Assembly (NCBI GenBank): GCA_964654995.1
Contig: CAZZKF010000017.1
Span: 1-42,675, forward strand
Length of the DNA: 42,675 bases
Direction of reading: 5' to 3'
Origin: CAZZKF01 sp964654995
Lineage (GTDB): Bacteria; Pseudomonadota; Alphaproteobacteria; CAZZKF01
Part shown: one piece after another, positions 25,536 through 33,042 of the stretch
Numbering within the stretch: the first letter of the stretch is position 1
Layout of the letters: each line of letters begins with the position of its first letter
Made by a program: the position numbers and the translations under genes
The notes under the pieces: model-generated
Told to the model about the DNA's origin: nothing
Seen by the model: only the letters and a program-made list of their open reading frames with translations
Databases searched by the model: none

Positions 25536-26928
25536 CTCCATCATATCGGCCGGCGGGCGGGCGGAATCGCTCGATGCGCTGCGGCGCGAAAACGCCAAGC
25601 TGCGCAAGATCGTCGAGGTGCTGAGCGCCCGGGTTGAACACGGGCTCAGCGAACAGCGCGACGCCTTTTCGGTGTTCCAGACGGCGATTGCGCTGGAAGA
25701 CACGGTGCGCAAGCGCACCGCCGAATTGAAGCGCCTCAACGAACGGCTGACAGAAGAGCTGGAACAGCGCCGGGCGGTCGAAGAGGCCCTGCGCGTGGCC
25801 AAGCGGCAGGCCGAGGAAACCAACATCAGCAAGACCAAGTTCCTGGCCGCCGCCAGCCATGATCTGCGCCAGCCGTTGAGTGCGGCGCGCCTGTTCCTCG
25901 CTGCCATCGGCGAAGGCCGGCTGGATGCGCGCACCCGCAAGCATGTCGAGCGGGCCCGCGCCGCACTCGATGCCGCCGACAATCTCCTGGATGCGCTCCT
26001 GGATATCTCGCGGCTCGACAGCGGCGGGCTGCAACCGGAAATCAGCGACTTCTGCATCGGCGATCTGCTCGAGCGCATCACGCCCGAATATCAGACGCTC
26101 AAACGCAAGGAAGGCCTCGAGGTCCGGGTCATCGGCTCAAGCGCCGTGGTGCGCACCGACGCCCGGCTCCTGGAGCAGATCCTGCGCAATCTGCTCAGCA
26201 ACGCCATCCGCTACACGCCGGCCGGCAAGGTTGTTGCCGGCTGCCGGCGGTTGCGTGACGGCATCCGGATCGAGGTCTGGGACACCGGCATCGGCATCCC
26301 CGAAAGCCAGTTCCGGGAAATCTTCAAGGAATTCCGCCAGGTTCATACGAACTACAAGCCCCAGGACCGCGGCATCGGCCTCGGGCTGGCCATCGTCGAT
26401 CGCATCGCCCGCATGCTCGGCCTCGAAATCACGGTGCGCTCGCAGGTCGGCAAGGGCTCGGTGTTCACGGTGCGCATTCCCTATGGTGATGCGTCGCGGA
26501 TCGAGCGGACCACGCGCGCCCGCGCCCGGCCACGGGCAGCAACCATGCTGGCCGGCAGCCTGATTGTCGTCGTCGACAATGACGACCGTGTGCTCGATGG
26601 CATGGAGGCGTTGCTCTCCACCTGGAACTGCGAGGTGGTGAGCGCGCATTCGGCCGACCGGGCGCTCGAGGCGCTGATCGAAGGCGACCGCCGCCCCGAC
26701 CTGATCATCGCCGACTATCACCTGGAAAAGGGCGCCAAGGGGGATGCTGCGATACGCGAGATTGCCGCCGAGTTCGACGCCCCGGTTCCCGCCATCATCA
26801 TCACCAGCGATCAGAGCCCGGGCCTGCGCCGGCGCCTCGAGGCCAACGGTCAGCCGGTGCTCTACAAGCCGGTCAAACCGGCCAAGCTGCGTTCGATCAT
26901 GACCCACATCCTGTTCGGCGACCGCTAG
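25519..26928 (+). CDS. hybrid sensor histidine kinase with C-terminal receiver (NahK/ErcS'-like)
   Basis: The 469-residue cytosolic kinase starts with a long coiled coil (about 20-105, repeated heptads of L, E, R and K), then the HisKA site ASHDLRQPL (His114), N-box LRNLLSNAIRYT (Asn228), WDTGIGIP and GIGLGLAIV (ATP lid) and a receiver with LIIADYHLEKG (Asp399) and a Lys in LYKPVKP. No transmembrane or PAS domain is present, so input likely comes from the overlapping FIST protein. The pattern resembles NahK/ErcS' kinases. The convergent NarL-type regulator 28 bp away is a likely partner, possibly through an Hpt protein encoded elsewhere. The alternative TTG start at 25495 would add eight residues. 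Confidence 0.9.
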   Translation: MTPPVDSIISAGGRAESLDALRRENAKLRKIVEVLSARVEHGLSEQRDAFSVFQTAIALEDTVRKRTAELKRLNERLTEELEQRRAVEEALRVAKRQAEETNISKTKFLAAASHDLRQPLSAARLFLAAIGEGRLDARTRKHVERARAALDAADNLLDALLDISRLDSGGLQPEISDFCIGDLLERITPEYQTLKRKEGLEVRVIGSSAVVRTDARLLEQILRNLLSNAIRYTPAGKVVAGCRRLRDGIRIEVWDTGIGIPESQFREIFKEFRQVHTNYKPQDRGIGLGLAIVDRIARMLGLEITVRSQVGKGSVFTVRIPYGDASRIERTTRARARPRAATMLAGSLIVVVDNDDRVLDGMEALLSTWNCEVVSAHSADRALEALIEGDRRPDLIIADYHLEKGAKGDAAIREIAAEFDAPVPAIIITSDQSPGLRRRLEANGQPVLYKPVKPAKLRSIMTHILFGDR

Positions 26929-26955
26929 AGCCTGTGGCTCGACACGACCCTGAAC

Positions 26956-27621
26956 CTAACCCTGCTTCAAATCCGCACCCAGCCGGCGCGCCGCGATCAC
27001 CGCCTGCACCCGGTTGCGCACCTTGAGCTTGCGCAGGATCGCCGAGACGTGGGCCTTGACCGTAATCTCGCTGATCTGCAGCTCGTGGGCGATCTGCTTG
27101 TTGGCCTTGCCCTGGGCCAGCAATTCGAGCACCACGAGCTGGCGATGGGTCAGCGCCGGCCCTTCCGTCTCCGCGTCCGAAGCGCCCTCCCGGCCACCAT
27201 TCGTCGACGCGCCCGGCGGCCTCAGAACGTCGGGCGGGAAATAGACGTCGCCGGCCATGACCCGGCCGAGCGCCGCGGTCATCACCTCCTGATTGGCGGA
27301 TTTGGGCAGGTACCCGGCGGCCCCGAAGGAGTAGGCCTCGCGCATGACCTCGCGCTCATCGGACGCCGAAACGATAAGAATCGGTGTCGCCGGCGCCTTG
27401 TTGCGCAGGGCGATCAGACAGGAAAAACCCTCGGCGCCGGGCAGAAACAGGTCGAGGAGTATCAGATCGAAACTGTCATCGTCGCGGACCAGAGCCAGGG
27501 CGCTTTCGACATCATGGGCGTCCGCACAACGGGCATCGGGGAACGCAGCCTGCGCCACATGGTGCAGCGCCTCGCGAAAAAGCGGATGATCGTCAGCGAT
27601 GAGAATGCGGCACGCATCCAT
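26956..27621 (-). CDS. NarL/FixJ-type response regulator
   Basis: The 221-residue protein has a receiver domain (RILIADDHPLFREAL; phosphoacceptor Asp57 in LILLDLFLPG; a Lys in GYLPKSA) and a LuxR-type helix-turn-helix (LTHRQLVVLELLAQGKANKQ, then ISEITVKAHVSAILRKLKVR). ATG 27621 fits the receiver N-terminus; the frame continues upstream without domain support. It converges on the hybrid kinase gene and is divergent from tupB. It probably activates genes in the amine/quinoprotein region or elsewhere, by analogy with ErdR/AgmR-like regulators; no target site is proven. Confidence 0.92.
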   Translation of the reverse strand: MDACRILIADDHPLFREALHHVAQAAFPDARCADAHDVESALALVRDDDSFDLILLDLFLPGAEGFSCLIALRNKAPATPILIVSASDEREVMREAYSFGAAGYLPKSANQEVMTAALGRVMAGDVYFPPDVLRPPGASTNGGREGASDAETEGPALTHRQLVVLELLAQGKANKQIAHELQISEITVKAHVSAILRKLKVRNRVQAVIAARRLGADLKQG

Positions 27622-27848
27622 GATCGAAACCCTTGTCGGCCGGAAAAACGCGGCCCGGAGAGCCGCCATCCGGTCCTCCGGACCCATAGTAGCGATGAGA
27701 CTCCCCTGCCGGCAAGCAACACCGCCAGGTCCCCGGAACCGATCGACGACGGCCGGCGAAACGCGACACAGGTTGTCCCCGACCGCCATGCTGGAGTATC
27801 ACATCGCCAGGGGCTGGTGGCCCCGGCTCGTCCCGTCGAGGTGATCCG
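27622..27848. promoter_or_regulatory. divergent control region, response regulator versus tupBCA
   Basis: About 227 bp contain promoters for both directions. I see one CGAAAC (27757-27762) matching the half site found at qhpG, and a small hairpin GGGGC-TGGTG-GCCCC (27810-27824) just before the tupB ribosome site GAGGTG. I see no convincing molybdenum-cofactor or tungsten-cofactor riboswitch. Confidence 0.4.
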
Positions 27849-28553
27849 ATGAACGAGATCGCGACCGCTTTTGCGCATGCCTTCCGGCTGATCGTCGAGC
27901 TCGACGCCGAGCTTGTCGAGATCGTCGTACGCTCGCTCGGGATCAGCCTCTCGGCAGTGGCGATCGCCGGGGCGATCGGAATGCCGTTCGGGGCCCTGGT
28001 GGCGATCACCCGCTTTCCCGGCCGCCAGGCGCTGATCATCCTGCTCAATGCCCTGATGGGCCTGCCGCCGGTCGTCGTCGGCGTGGTACTCTATCTGGTG
28101 CTGTCGCGCTCCGGCCCCCTGGGCACATTCGGGCTGCTGTTTTCGCCGACCGCCATGGTGATCGCCCAGACCACCCTGATCACCCCGATCGTCGCCGCAT
28201 TGAGCCGCCAGATTATCGCCGATTTGTACGAGGAATACCGCGAGCTCTTGCGTTCCCTGGGCATTTCCACCCGACGCTCGATCTGGACGCTGATCTGGGA
28301 TGGCCGGCTCAGCCTGGTCACCGCGCTGCTGGCCGGGTTTGGCCGCGCCAGCGGCGAGGTCGGCGCGGTGCTGATCGTTGGCGGCAACATCGACCATGTG
28401 ACCCGGGTGATGACCACGGCAATCGCGCTCGAGACCAGCAAGGGCGACCTCGGGCTGGCCGTCGGGCTGGGCATCATCGTGCTGGCGCTGTCGATCGGGA
28501 TCAATGCGGCGGCCGTGATGACCGGCCAGGCGGCGCGGCGGATTCAGGGGTGA
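27849..28553 (+). CDS. tupB: tungstate ABC transporter permease
   Basis: The 234-residue protein has about five membrane helices and the permease loop LLRSLGISTRRSIWTLIWDG, where it contacts the ATPase. VEIVVRSLGISLSAVAIAGA, GLPPVVVGVVLYLVLSRSGP and GFGRASGEVGAVLIVGGNID are typical of TupB rather than ModB. GAGGTG precedes the ATG, and the stop overlaps tupC (GTGA). Together with TupC and TupA it imports tungstate, which would be inserted as W-pyranopterin in enzymes such as aldehyde oxidoreductase or formate dehydrogenase. Confidence 0.92.
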   Translation: MNEIATAFAHAFRLIVELDAELVEIVVRSLGISLSAVAIAGAIGMPFGALVAITRFPGRQALIILLNALMGLPPVVVGVVLYLVLSRSGPLGTFGLLFSPTAMVIAQTTLITPIVAALSRQIIADLYEEYRELLRSLGISTRRSIWTLIWDGRLSLVTALLAGFGRASGEVGAVLIVGGNIDHVTRVMTTAIALETSKGDLGLAVGLGIIVLALSIGINAAAVMTGQAARRIQG

Positions 28554-29317
28554 GCAGGATGGAAGCGACCCTGCCCACCATGCACGCCAAAGCCGCGACT
28601 GCGGGCGACGGCATTCTGCCGCTGTCGCTCGAGCGCGTCTGTTTCATTGCCGACGGCAAGCGGTTGATCGACACCATCTCGCTGGAACTCGGACCCGGCG
28701 TGATTACCATGCTGCTGGGGCCGAACGGCGCCGGCAAGAGCCTGTTTCTGCGGCTGTGTCACGGGCTGGTGCCGCCGAGCAGCGGCACCGTTCGCTGGCT
28801 GGGACCCGAGGGCGGGCGCGCCGCGCGCCATCAGGCGATGGTGTTCCAGCGCCCGGTGATGCTGCGCCGCTCGGTCCGCGCCAATCTCGATTTTGCACTG
28901 CGGTCGCGCAAATACTCTCGCGCCGAGCGCCGGCGCGCCGTCGAGGACATGCTGGAGCGCGCTGATCTGGCGCCCCTGGCGGAGCGCCCGGCCCGCGTCC
29001 TTTCGGGCGGCGAGCAACAGCGCCTGGCGCTGGCCCGGGCCTGGATCATGCGGCCCCAGGTGCTGTTTCTCGACGAGCCGACGGCCAATCTCGATCCCGC
29101 CGCCACCCGCCATGTCGAGGATTTCGTGCGGGCCATTCACGACAGCGGCGCCAAGATCGTCATGACCACCCATGACCTCGGTCAGGCCCGCCGGCTGGGG
29201 CAGGACGTGATCTTTCTCTATCAGGGCCGGATGATCGAGCGGGCGCCGGCCAGCCGCTTTTTCCAGAGCCCGCAGACAGCCGAAGCGGCCGCCTACATCG
29301 AAGGACGCATTCCATGA
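28550..29317 (+). CDS. tupC: tungstate ABC transporter ATP-binding protein
   Basis: The 255-residue ATPase shows GPNGAGKSLFLRLCHGL (Walker A), a Q-loop in HQAMVFQRPVMLRRSV, LSGGEQQRLALARAW (signature), VLFLDEPTANLDP (Walker B) and TTHDLGQARRLG (H-loop). It couples ATP hydrolysis to tungstate import through TupB. Two starts are possible: GTG 28550, overlapping the tupB stop, or ATG 28559 nine bases later. It has no ModC-type C-terminal molybdate-binding extension, which fits the Tup group. The stop overlaps tupA by four bases. Confidence 0.92.
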   Translation: MSRMEATLPTMHAKAATAGDGILPLSLERVCFIADGKRLIDTISLELGPGVITMLLGPNGAGKSLFLRLCHGLVPPSSGTVRWLGPEGGRAARHQAMVFQRPVMLRRSVRANLDFALRSRKYSRAERRRAVEDMLERADLAPLAERPARVLSGGEQQRLALARAWIMRPQVLFLDEPTANLDPAATRHVEDFVRAIHDSGAKIVMTTHDLGQARRLGQDVIFLYQGRMIERAPASRFFQSPQTAEAAAYIEGRIP

Positions 29318-30207
29318 GGATTTTGAAAGGCTGCAGAATCGCCCGCTTCGTCCTTGGACTCCTGCTGGCGTTTTCGGTTCTGGCGCCGGCGCCCGGCGCC
29401 CAGGCCAAGGCAAAACGGTTTATTGTCGTCGCCTCGACCACCTCGACCGAGAACTCCGGCCTGTTCGATTTCATCCTGCCCAAATTCGAGCGCGCAACCG
29501 GCATCCAGGTCCGCGTCATCGCCAAGGGCACCGGGCTGGCCATCGACATCGCCCGGCGCGGCGACGCCGACGTGCTGTTCGTCCATCATCGCCCCTCGGA
29601 AGAGGCTTTCGTGGCCCAAGGCTACGGGGTCAAGCGTTTCGACGTGATGTACAACGATTTCATCATCGTCGGCCCGGCCGCCGATCCGGCCGGCATCCGC
29701 GGCATGACGGCGGCAGCCAAGGCCTTCCGGACCATCGCGAAACGCCGCGTGCTGTTCGTCTCGCGCGGCGATGAAAGCGGCACCCACCGGCGCGAGCGGG
29801 AAATCTGGCAGGCTGCCGGCATCGACCCGTCAGGCGACAGCGGCACCTGGTATCGCGCTGCCGGCGCCGGCATGGGGGCGACGCTGAATATCGCCGCCGA
29901 GATGGACGCCTATACGCTCTCCGACCGGGCGACCTGGGTGAGCTTCAGGAACAAGCGCGGGCTCGAGCTGCTGGTCGCCGGCGACCCCATGCTGTTCAAT
30001 CAGTACGGGGTCATTCTGGTCAACCCCAAACGCTTCCCGCATGTCCGGGCCGCCGACGGCCAGAGGTTCATCGACTGGCTGCTCTCCCCCGACGGTCAGG
30101 CGACGATTGCCGCCTATCGGGTGAACGGGCAGCAGCTTTTCCACCCCGACGCCAAGCCGCAGCCTAGTCCAGAAGACCGTTCTCCTCCAGCCAGCGGGAG
30201 GCCGTGA
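29314..30207 (+). CDS. tupA: tungstate ABC transporter substrate-binding protein
   Basis: The 297-residue protein has a Sec signal peptide (residues 1-~30, ending PAPGAQA). The family signature ASTTSTENSGL (about 40-50) contributes oxyanion-binding residues. DADVLFVHHRPSEEAFVAQG, FVSRGDESGTHRREREIW and YTLSDRATW are also conserved in TupA. It would capture tungstate in the periplasm; discrimination from molybdate is inferred from the family. The C-terminal 14 residues overlap the convergent flavin monooxygenase gene by 44 bp, so that tail is probably not conserved. Confidence 0.92.
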   Translation: MRILKGCRIARFVLGLLLAFSVLAPAPGAQAKAKRFIVVASTTSTENSGLFDFILPKFERATGIQVRVIAKGTGLAIDIARRGDADVLFVHHRPSEEAFVAQGYGVKRFDVMYNDFIIVGPAADPAGIRGMTAAAKAFRTIAKRRVLFVSRGDESGTHRREREIWQAAGIDPSGDSGTWYRAAGAGMGATLNIAAEMDAYTLSDRATWVSFRNKRGLELLVAGDPMLFNQYGVILVNPKRFPHVRAADGQRFIDWLLSPDGQATIAAYRVNGQQLFHPDAKPQPSPEDRSPPASGRP

Positions 30208-31495
30208 TGATTGCCTCCACATCGCAGCCGAAGCGCCGCGCCGCCGCCTGCGGCGTTGCCCCCGGTTGGCGCACGGCTTCGAGCAGGTCGACCACTGGCA
30301 CCCCGGCGACCTGCCAGACACCGCGCGGGTGACGGGCGCTGACGACGACCGCACGCTCGACGACAAAGTCATCCGCGATAACCGGCCGGCGTTCGATTCG
30401 GGCCGTCGCGGCCTCGTCGGCATCATGCGAATCCGCCGATGCCGGCCAGCCTGCCCGCGCCCGCCAGAAGGGGCGCGTGACCCAGCGTTCCTCCCGGGCG
30501 TAGAAGGCCCGCGCCATCTGCGCCTGATGGCGGAAAGTCATCTCCGCCCGATCATTCAGGAACGCTATCGCCAGATCGCTGGCCTCGGGCCGGCGCAACA
30601 GCGTGTTCGCCACCGCGACGCTAGCCAGCGCCGAGCCGGCGGCCTCGAACAAGCCCTGGCCCGAGAGCGGATCGATGGCCGCCGCCGCATCGCCGATTCG
30701 CAGACATCTGCGCGTCGCCGCGGGCATCAGCAGCCGCATGGTGGCATTGCGGGCCCAGACGCGGCCCACCGCTTTCGCCCCAGCCAGCCAGGCGCGGGCC
30801 TCCTCAATCTCGGCCACCAGGCGCGAATAGAGATCGCCGAGGCCGCGCCGCCGTGGCAGGCCGCCGGGCCGGCCATCGATGACAATCTGCAAAACCGCGC
30901 GGCCCACGCCATCGCAGGCGAACCAGGCCCAGCCGTCGGCGAAGGGCGCCACCGCGGTCATCGGAGCCAGCGACTCAGGCACCCGCCAGGCGCGGATCAG
31001 CGCCGTCGTCTCGGGTCCGGCCTCGACGCAGCCACCAAGGCGCGGCGTGCGGCGCCCGCGGGCGTCGATCACCAGCCTGGCGATCAGGGTTCGCGGCTCA
31101 TTGCCGGGACCCCGCCAGCGGATCTGCGTCACCCCGCCCTCGACCTCCAAGCGGCCGACACGGCCGCGCAGGACGGGAATGCCGGCCTCGGCCAGATCCT
31201 CGAGAAGGGCGGCATCGAAGCGAACCCGGTCAACGATGCGCTCGCGATTGGCCGCCACCGTTTTGCCGCCCCAATGGGCCCGGCGCTGCACCTCGGGCCC
31301 GATGGCGGCAAGCGCCCGGGCGCAGCCGGCTCGTGACAGACCGTCGCGTGTTCGCTCCGAGACGCCCTCCCAGGCAATGAACGGGCGCGGTGCATGAATG
31401 ACCGCCAGCCGATGGCCGAGCCGGGCCAGCGCGCGCGCCGCCACGCAGCCGGCGGGACCGGCGCCGAGCACGGCGATATCGACCTGCGTTGCCAA
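30164..31495 (-). CDS. qhpG: flavin-dependent monooxygenase, QhpG-like
   Basis: The 443-residue FAD protein has an N-terminal dinucleotide site VLGAGPAGCVAARALARLG, RIVDRVRFDAALLEDL, and GDAAAAIDPLSGQGLFEA, as in the PHBH/tryptophan-halogenase-like group. A C-terminal ~50-residue extension (VPVVDLLEAVRQPGATPQAA to WLEENGLLD) looks like a small winged-helix or peptide-recognition module. QhpG in QHNDH operons hydroxylates the gamma-subunit Trp during cysteine tryptophylquinone formation, and the other qhp-type genes nearby suggest that role. TTG 31495 is chosen because GGAGGGGG is directly upstream; the frame opens at GTG 31537, but that abuts the operator. It is divergent from the decarboxylase gene. 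A general FAD monooxygenase is the alternative. Confidence 0.68.
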   Translation of the reverse strand: MATQVDIAVLGAGPAGCVAARALARLGHRLAVIHAPRPFIAWEGVSERTRDGLSRAGCARALAAIGPEVQRRAHWGGKTVAANRERIVDRVRFDAALLEDLAEAGIPVLRGRVGRLEVEGGVTQIRWRGPGNEPRTLIARLVIDARGRRTPRLGGCVEAGPETTALIRAWRVPESLAPMTAVAPFADGWAWFACDGVGRAVLQIVIDGRPGGLPRRRGLGDLYSRLVAEIEEARAWLAGAKAVGRVWARNATMRLLMPAATRRCLRIGDAAAAIDPLSGQGLFEAAGSALASVAVANTLLRRPEASDLAIAFLNDRAEMTFRHQAQMARAFYAREERWVTRPFWRARAGWPASADSHDADEAATARIERRPVIADDFVVERAVVVSARHPRGVWQVAGVPVVDLLEAVRQPGATPQAAARRFGCDVEAIITASRWLEENGLLD

Positions 31496-31539
31496 TCCCC
31501 CTCCAGCCGCAACACCGTCCGCAGACGGTTCCCTCACGG

Positions 31540-31568
31540 CGAAACATGCTCTAGTTTCGGGTCGAAAC
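31540..31568. promoter_or_regulatory. three CGAAAC/GTTTCG half sites between qhpG and the decarboxylase gene
   Basis: CGAAAC (31540-31545), GTTTCG (31554-31559) and CGAAAC (31563-31568) lie in the short divergent interval. The last two form a perfect inverted repeat with a 3-bp spacer; the first two form another with an 8-bp spacer. This is a strong candidate operator for joint control of both genes. The binding protein is unknown. Confidence 0.6.
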
Positions 31569-31590
31569 CAGCGTCAACATAGGCCTTGAG

Positions 31591-33042
31591 ATGAGCGAAC
31601 GCCAAGCCCCTGAGCGGCCCGATGCCCATGGCGGCGTCCCGTCGGGCCTCGACCTGACGCCCGAACAGATGCGGGCGCTGGGCTACCGGGCCGTGGATTT
31701 GATCGCCGATCATTTTGCCCGTATCAACGATGAGCCGGTGGCCCCGGTCGCTGAGCGCGCGCCCATCGCCCAATTGTTCGACGAGCCGCCGCCCGAGGAC
31801 GGCAGCGACCCGCTGGCGCTCATCGACTGGCTGCGCGATCATGTCTTCGCTCATGCGATCCGGACCAATCACCCGCGTTTCTTCGGCTATATCCCCAGTC
31901 CCAGCAATTTTGTCGCCGCCATCGGCGATCTGCTGGCCAGCGGCTTCAACGTCTTTGCCGGCCTTGCCCCGACCAACCATGGCCCGACCGAGCTGGAGCT
32001 TGCCGTCATCCGCTGGCTGTGCGCGCTTCTGGACCTGCCCAAGGGCGCCGGCGGCCTGATCATGAGCGGCGGCTCGATGGCCAATTTCACCGCCCTGGCC
32101 GTCGCCCGTCACCGCCGGCTGGGAGACGATGCGAGCAGTGCCGTGATCTACGTTTCGGACCAGACCCATTCGTCGATCGAGCGGGCGGTCCGTGCCCTCG
32201 GCTTTCGTTCCGAGCAACTGGCAATCATCGCCAGCGATGCCAGCTATCGCATGGACCTGCGCGCGCTTGCCGAGCGCATCGCCCGGGACCGCGCAGACGG
32301 TCGGCGGCCGTTCTGTGTGGTCGGCACGGCCGGGACCACCAATACCGGCGCGATCGACGCCCTCGATGAACTGGCCGGACTGTGCCAGCGCGAAGACCTG
32401 TGGCTTCACGTCGACGGCGCCTATGGGGCGGCGGCCGCCATATTGCCCGAAATGAAAGACACCTTTGCCGGATTGAACGCTGTCGATTCGCTGTCCATCG
32501 ATCCCCACAAATGGCTGTTCCAGCCGTTCGAGTGCGGCTGCCTTCTGGTCCGCGACCGCGACTGGCTGCCCGAGGCTTTCCGCATCGTGCCCGATTACAT
32601 GAAGGACAGCGACGTTGCCGGCGACATGGTGAATTTCCGCGACTGGAGCCTGCAGACGACCCGCGCCTTCAAGGCCTTGAAACTGTGGATGACGTTCAAG
32701 ACCTTCGGTCTGGCACGCATTCGCGCCGCCATCCGCCACGGCCTCGCACTGGGTGAGTTCACGCAAAGGTTCCTTGAGGCCCGCGACGGCTGGCAGGTGG
32801 TCAGCCCGGCCTCTCTGGGCGCGGTGACCTTCCGCTATGTCGGCGGACCTGCGGACGGGCCGGAAAGCGATGCCCTCAATCAGACGATGGTCGAGCGCCT
32901 CACCGCCGACGGCTTTGCGCTGGTCAGCACCACCATCCTCGAAGGCCGCAAGGTGATCCGCATCTGCGCCCTCAACCCGCGGGCAACGCAAGACGACATT
33001 CGCCGGACCATCGAAAAGCTCGAAGAGCTGGCCCGCGGATGA
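31591..33042 (+). CDS. PLP-dependent group II decarboxylase (aromatic-L-amino-acid decarboxylase type)
   Basis: The 483-residue protein has the family layout: LTPEQMRALGYRAVDLIADH near the start, HPRFFGYIPSPSNFVAAIGD, the PLP-stacking His in YVSDQTHSSIERA, the Asp in LWLHVDGAYG, and the Schiff-base Lys307 in SIDPHKWLF. It should decarboxylate aromatic amino acids such as Tyr, Phe, Trp or DOPA to amines, though some family members are aldehyde synthases. It is divergent from qhpG through a shared operator and its stop overlaps a transporter gene by four bases (ATGA). Linkage to amine dehydrogenase maturation genes suggests a role in amine metabolism; substrate is not determined by sequence. 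Confidence 0.9.
   Translation: MSERQAPERPDAHGGVPSGLDLTPEQMRALGYRAVDLIADHFARINDEPVAPVAERAPIAQLFDEPPPEDGSDPLALIDWLRDHVFAHAIRTNHPRFFGYIPSPSNFVAAIGDLLASGFNVFAGLAPTNHGPTELELAVIRWLCALLDLPKGAGGLIMSGGSMANFTALAVARHRRLGDDASSAVIYVSDQTHSSIERAVRALGFRSEQLAIIASDASYRMDLRALAERIARDRADGRRPFCVVGTAGTTNTGAIDALDELAGLCQREDLWLHVDGAYGAAAAILPEMKDTFAGLNAVDSLSIDPHKWLFQPFECGCLLVRDRDWLPEAFRIVPDYMKDSDVAGDMVNFRDWSLQTTRAFKALKLWMTFKTFGLARIRAAIRHGLALGEFTQRFLEARDGWQVVSPASLGAVTFRYVGGPADGPESDALNQTMVERLTADGFALVSTTILEGRKVIRICALNPRATQDDIRRTIEKLEELARG

Noticed and set aside
27780..27848. Molybdenum or tungsten cofactor riboswitch before tupB
   Set aside because: Only a 5-bp hairpin is visible and the conserved core of that riboswitch class is absent.
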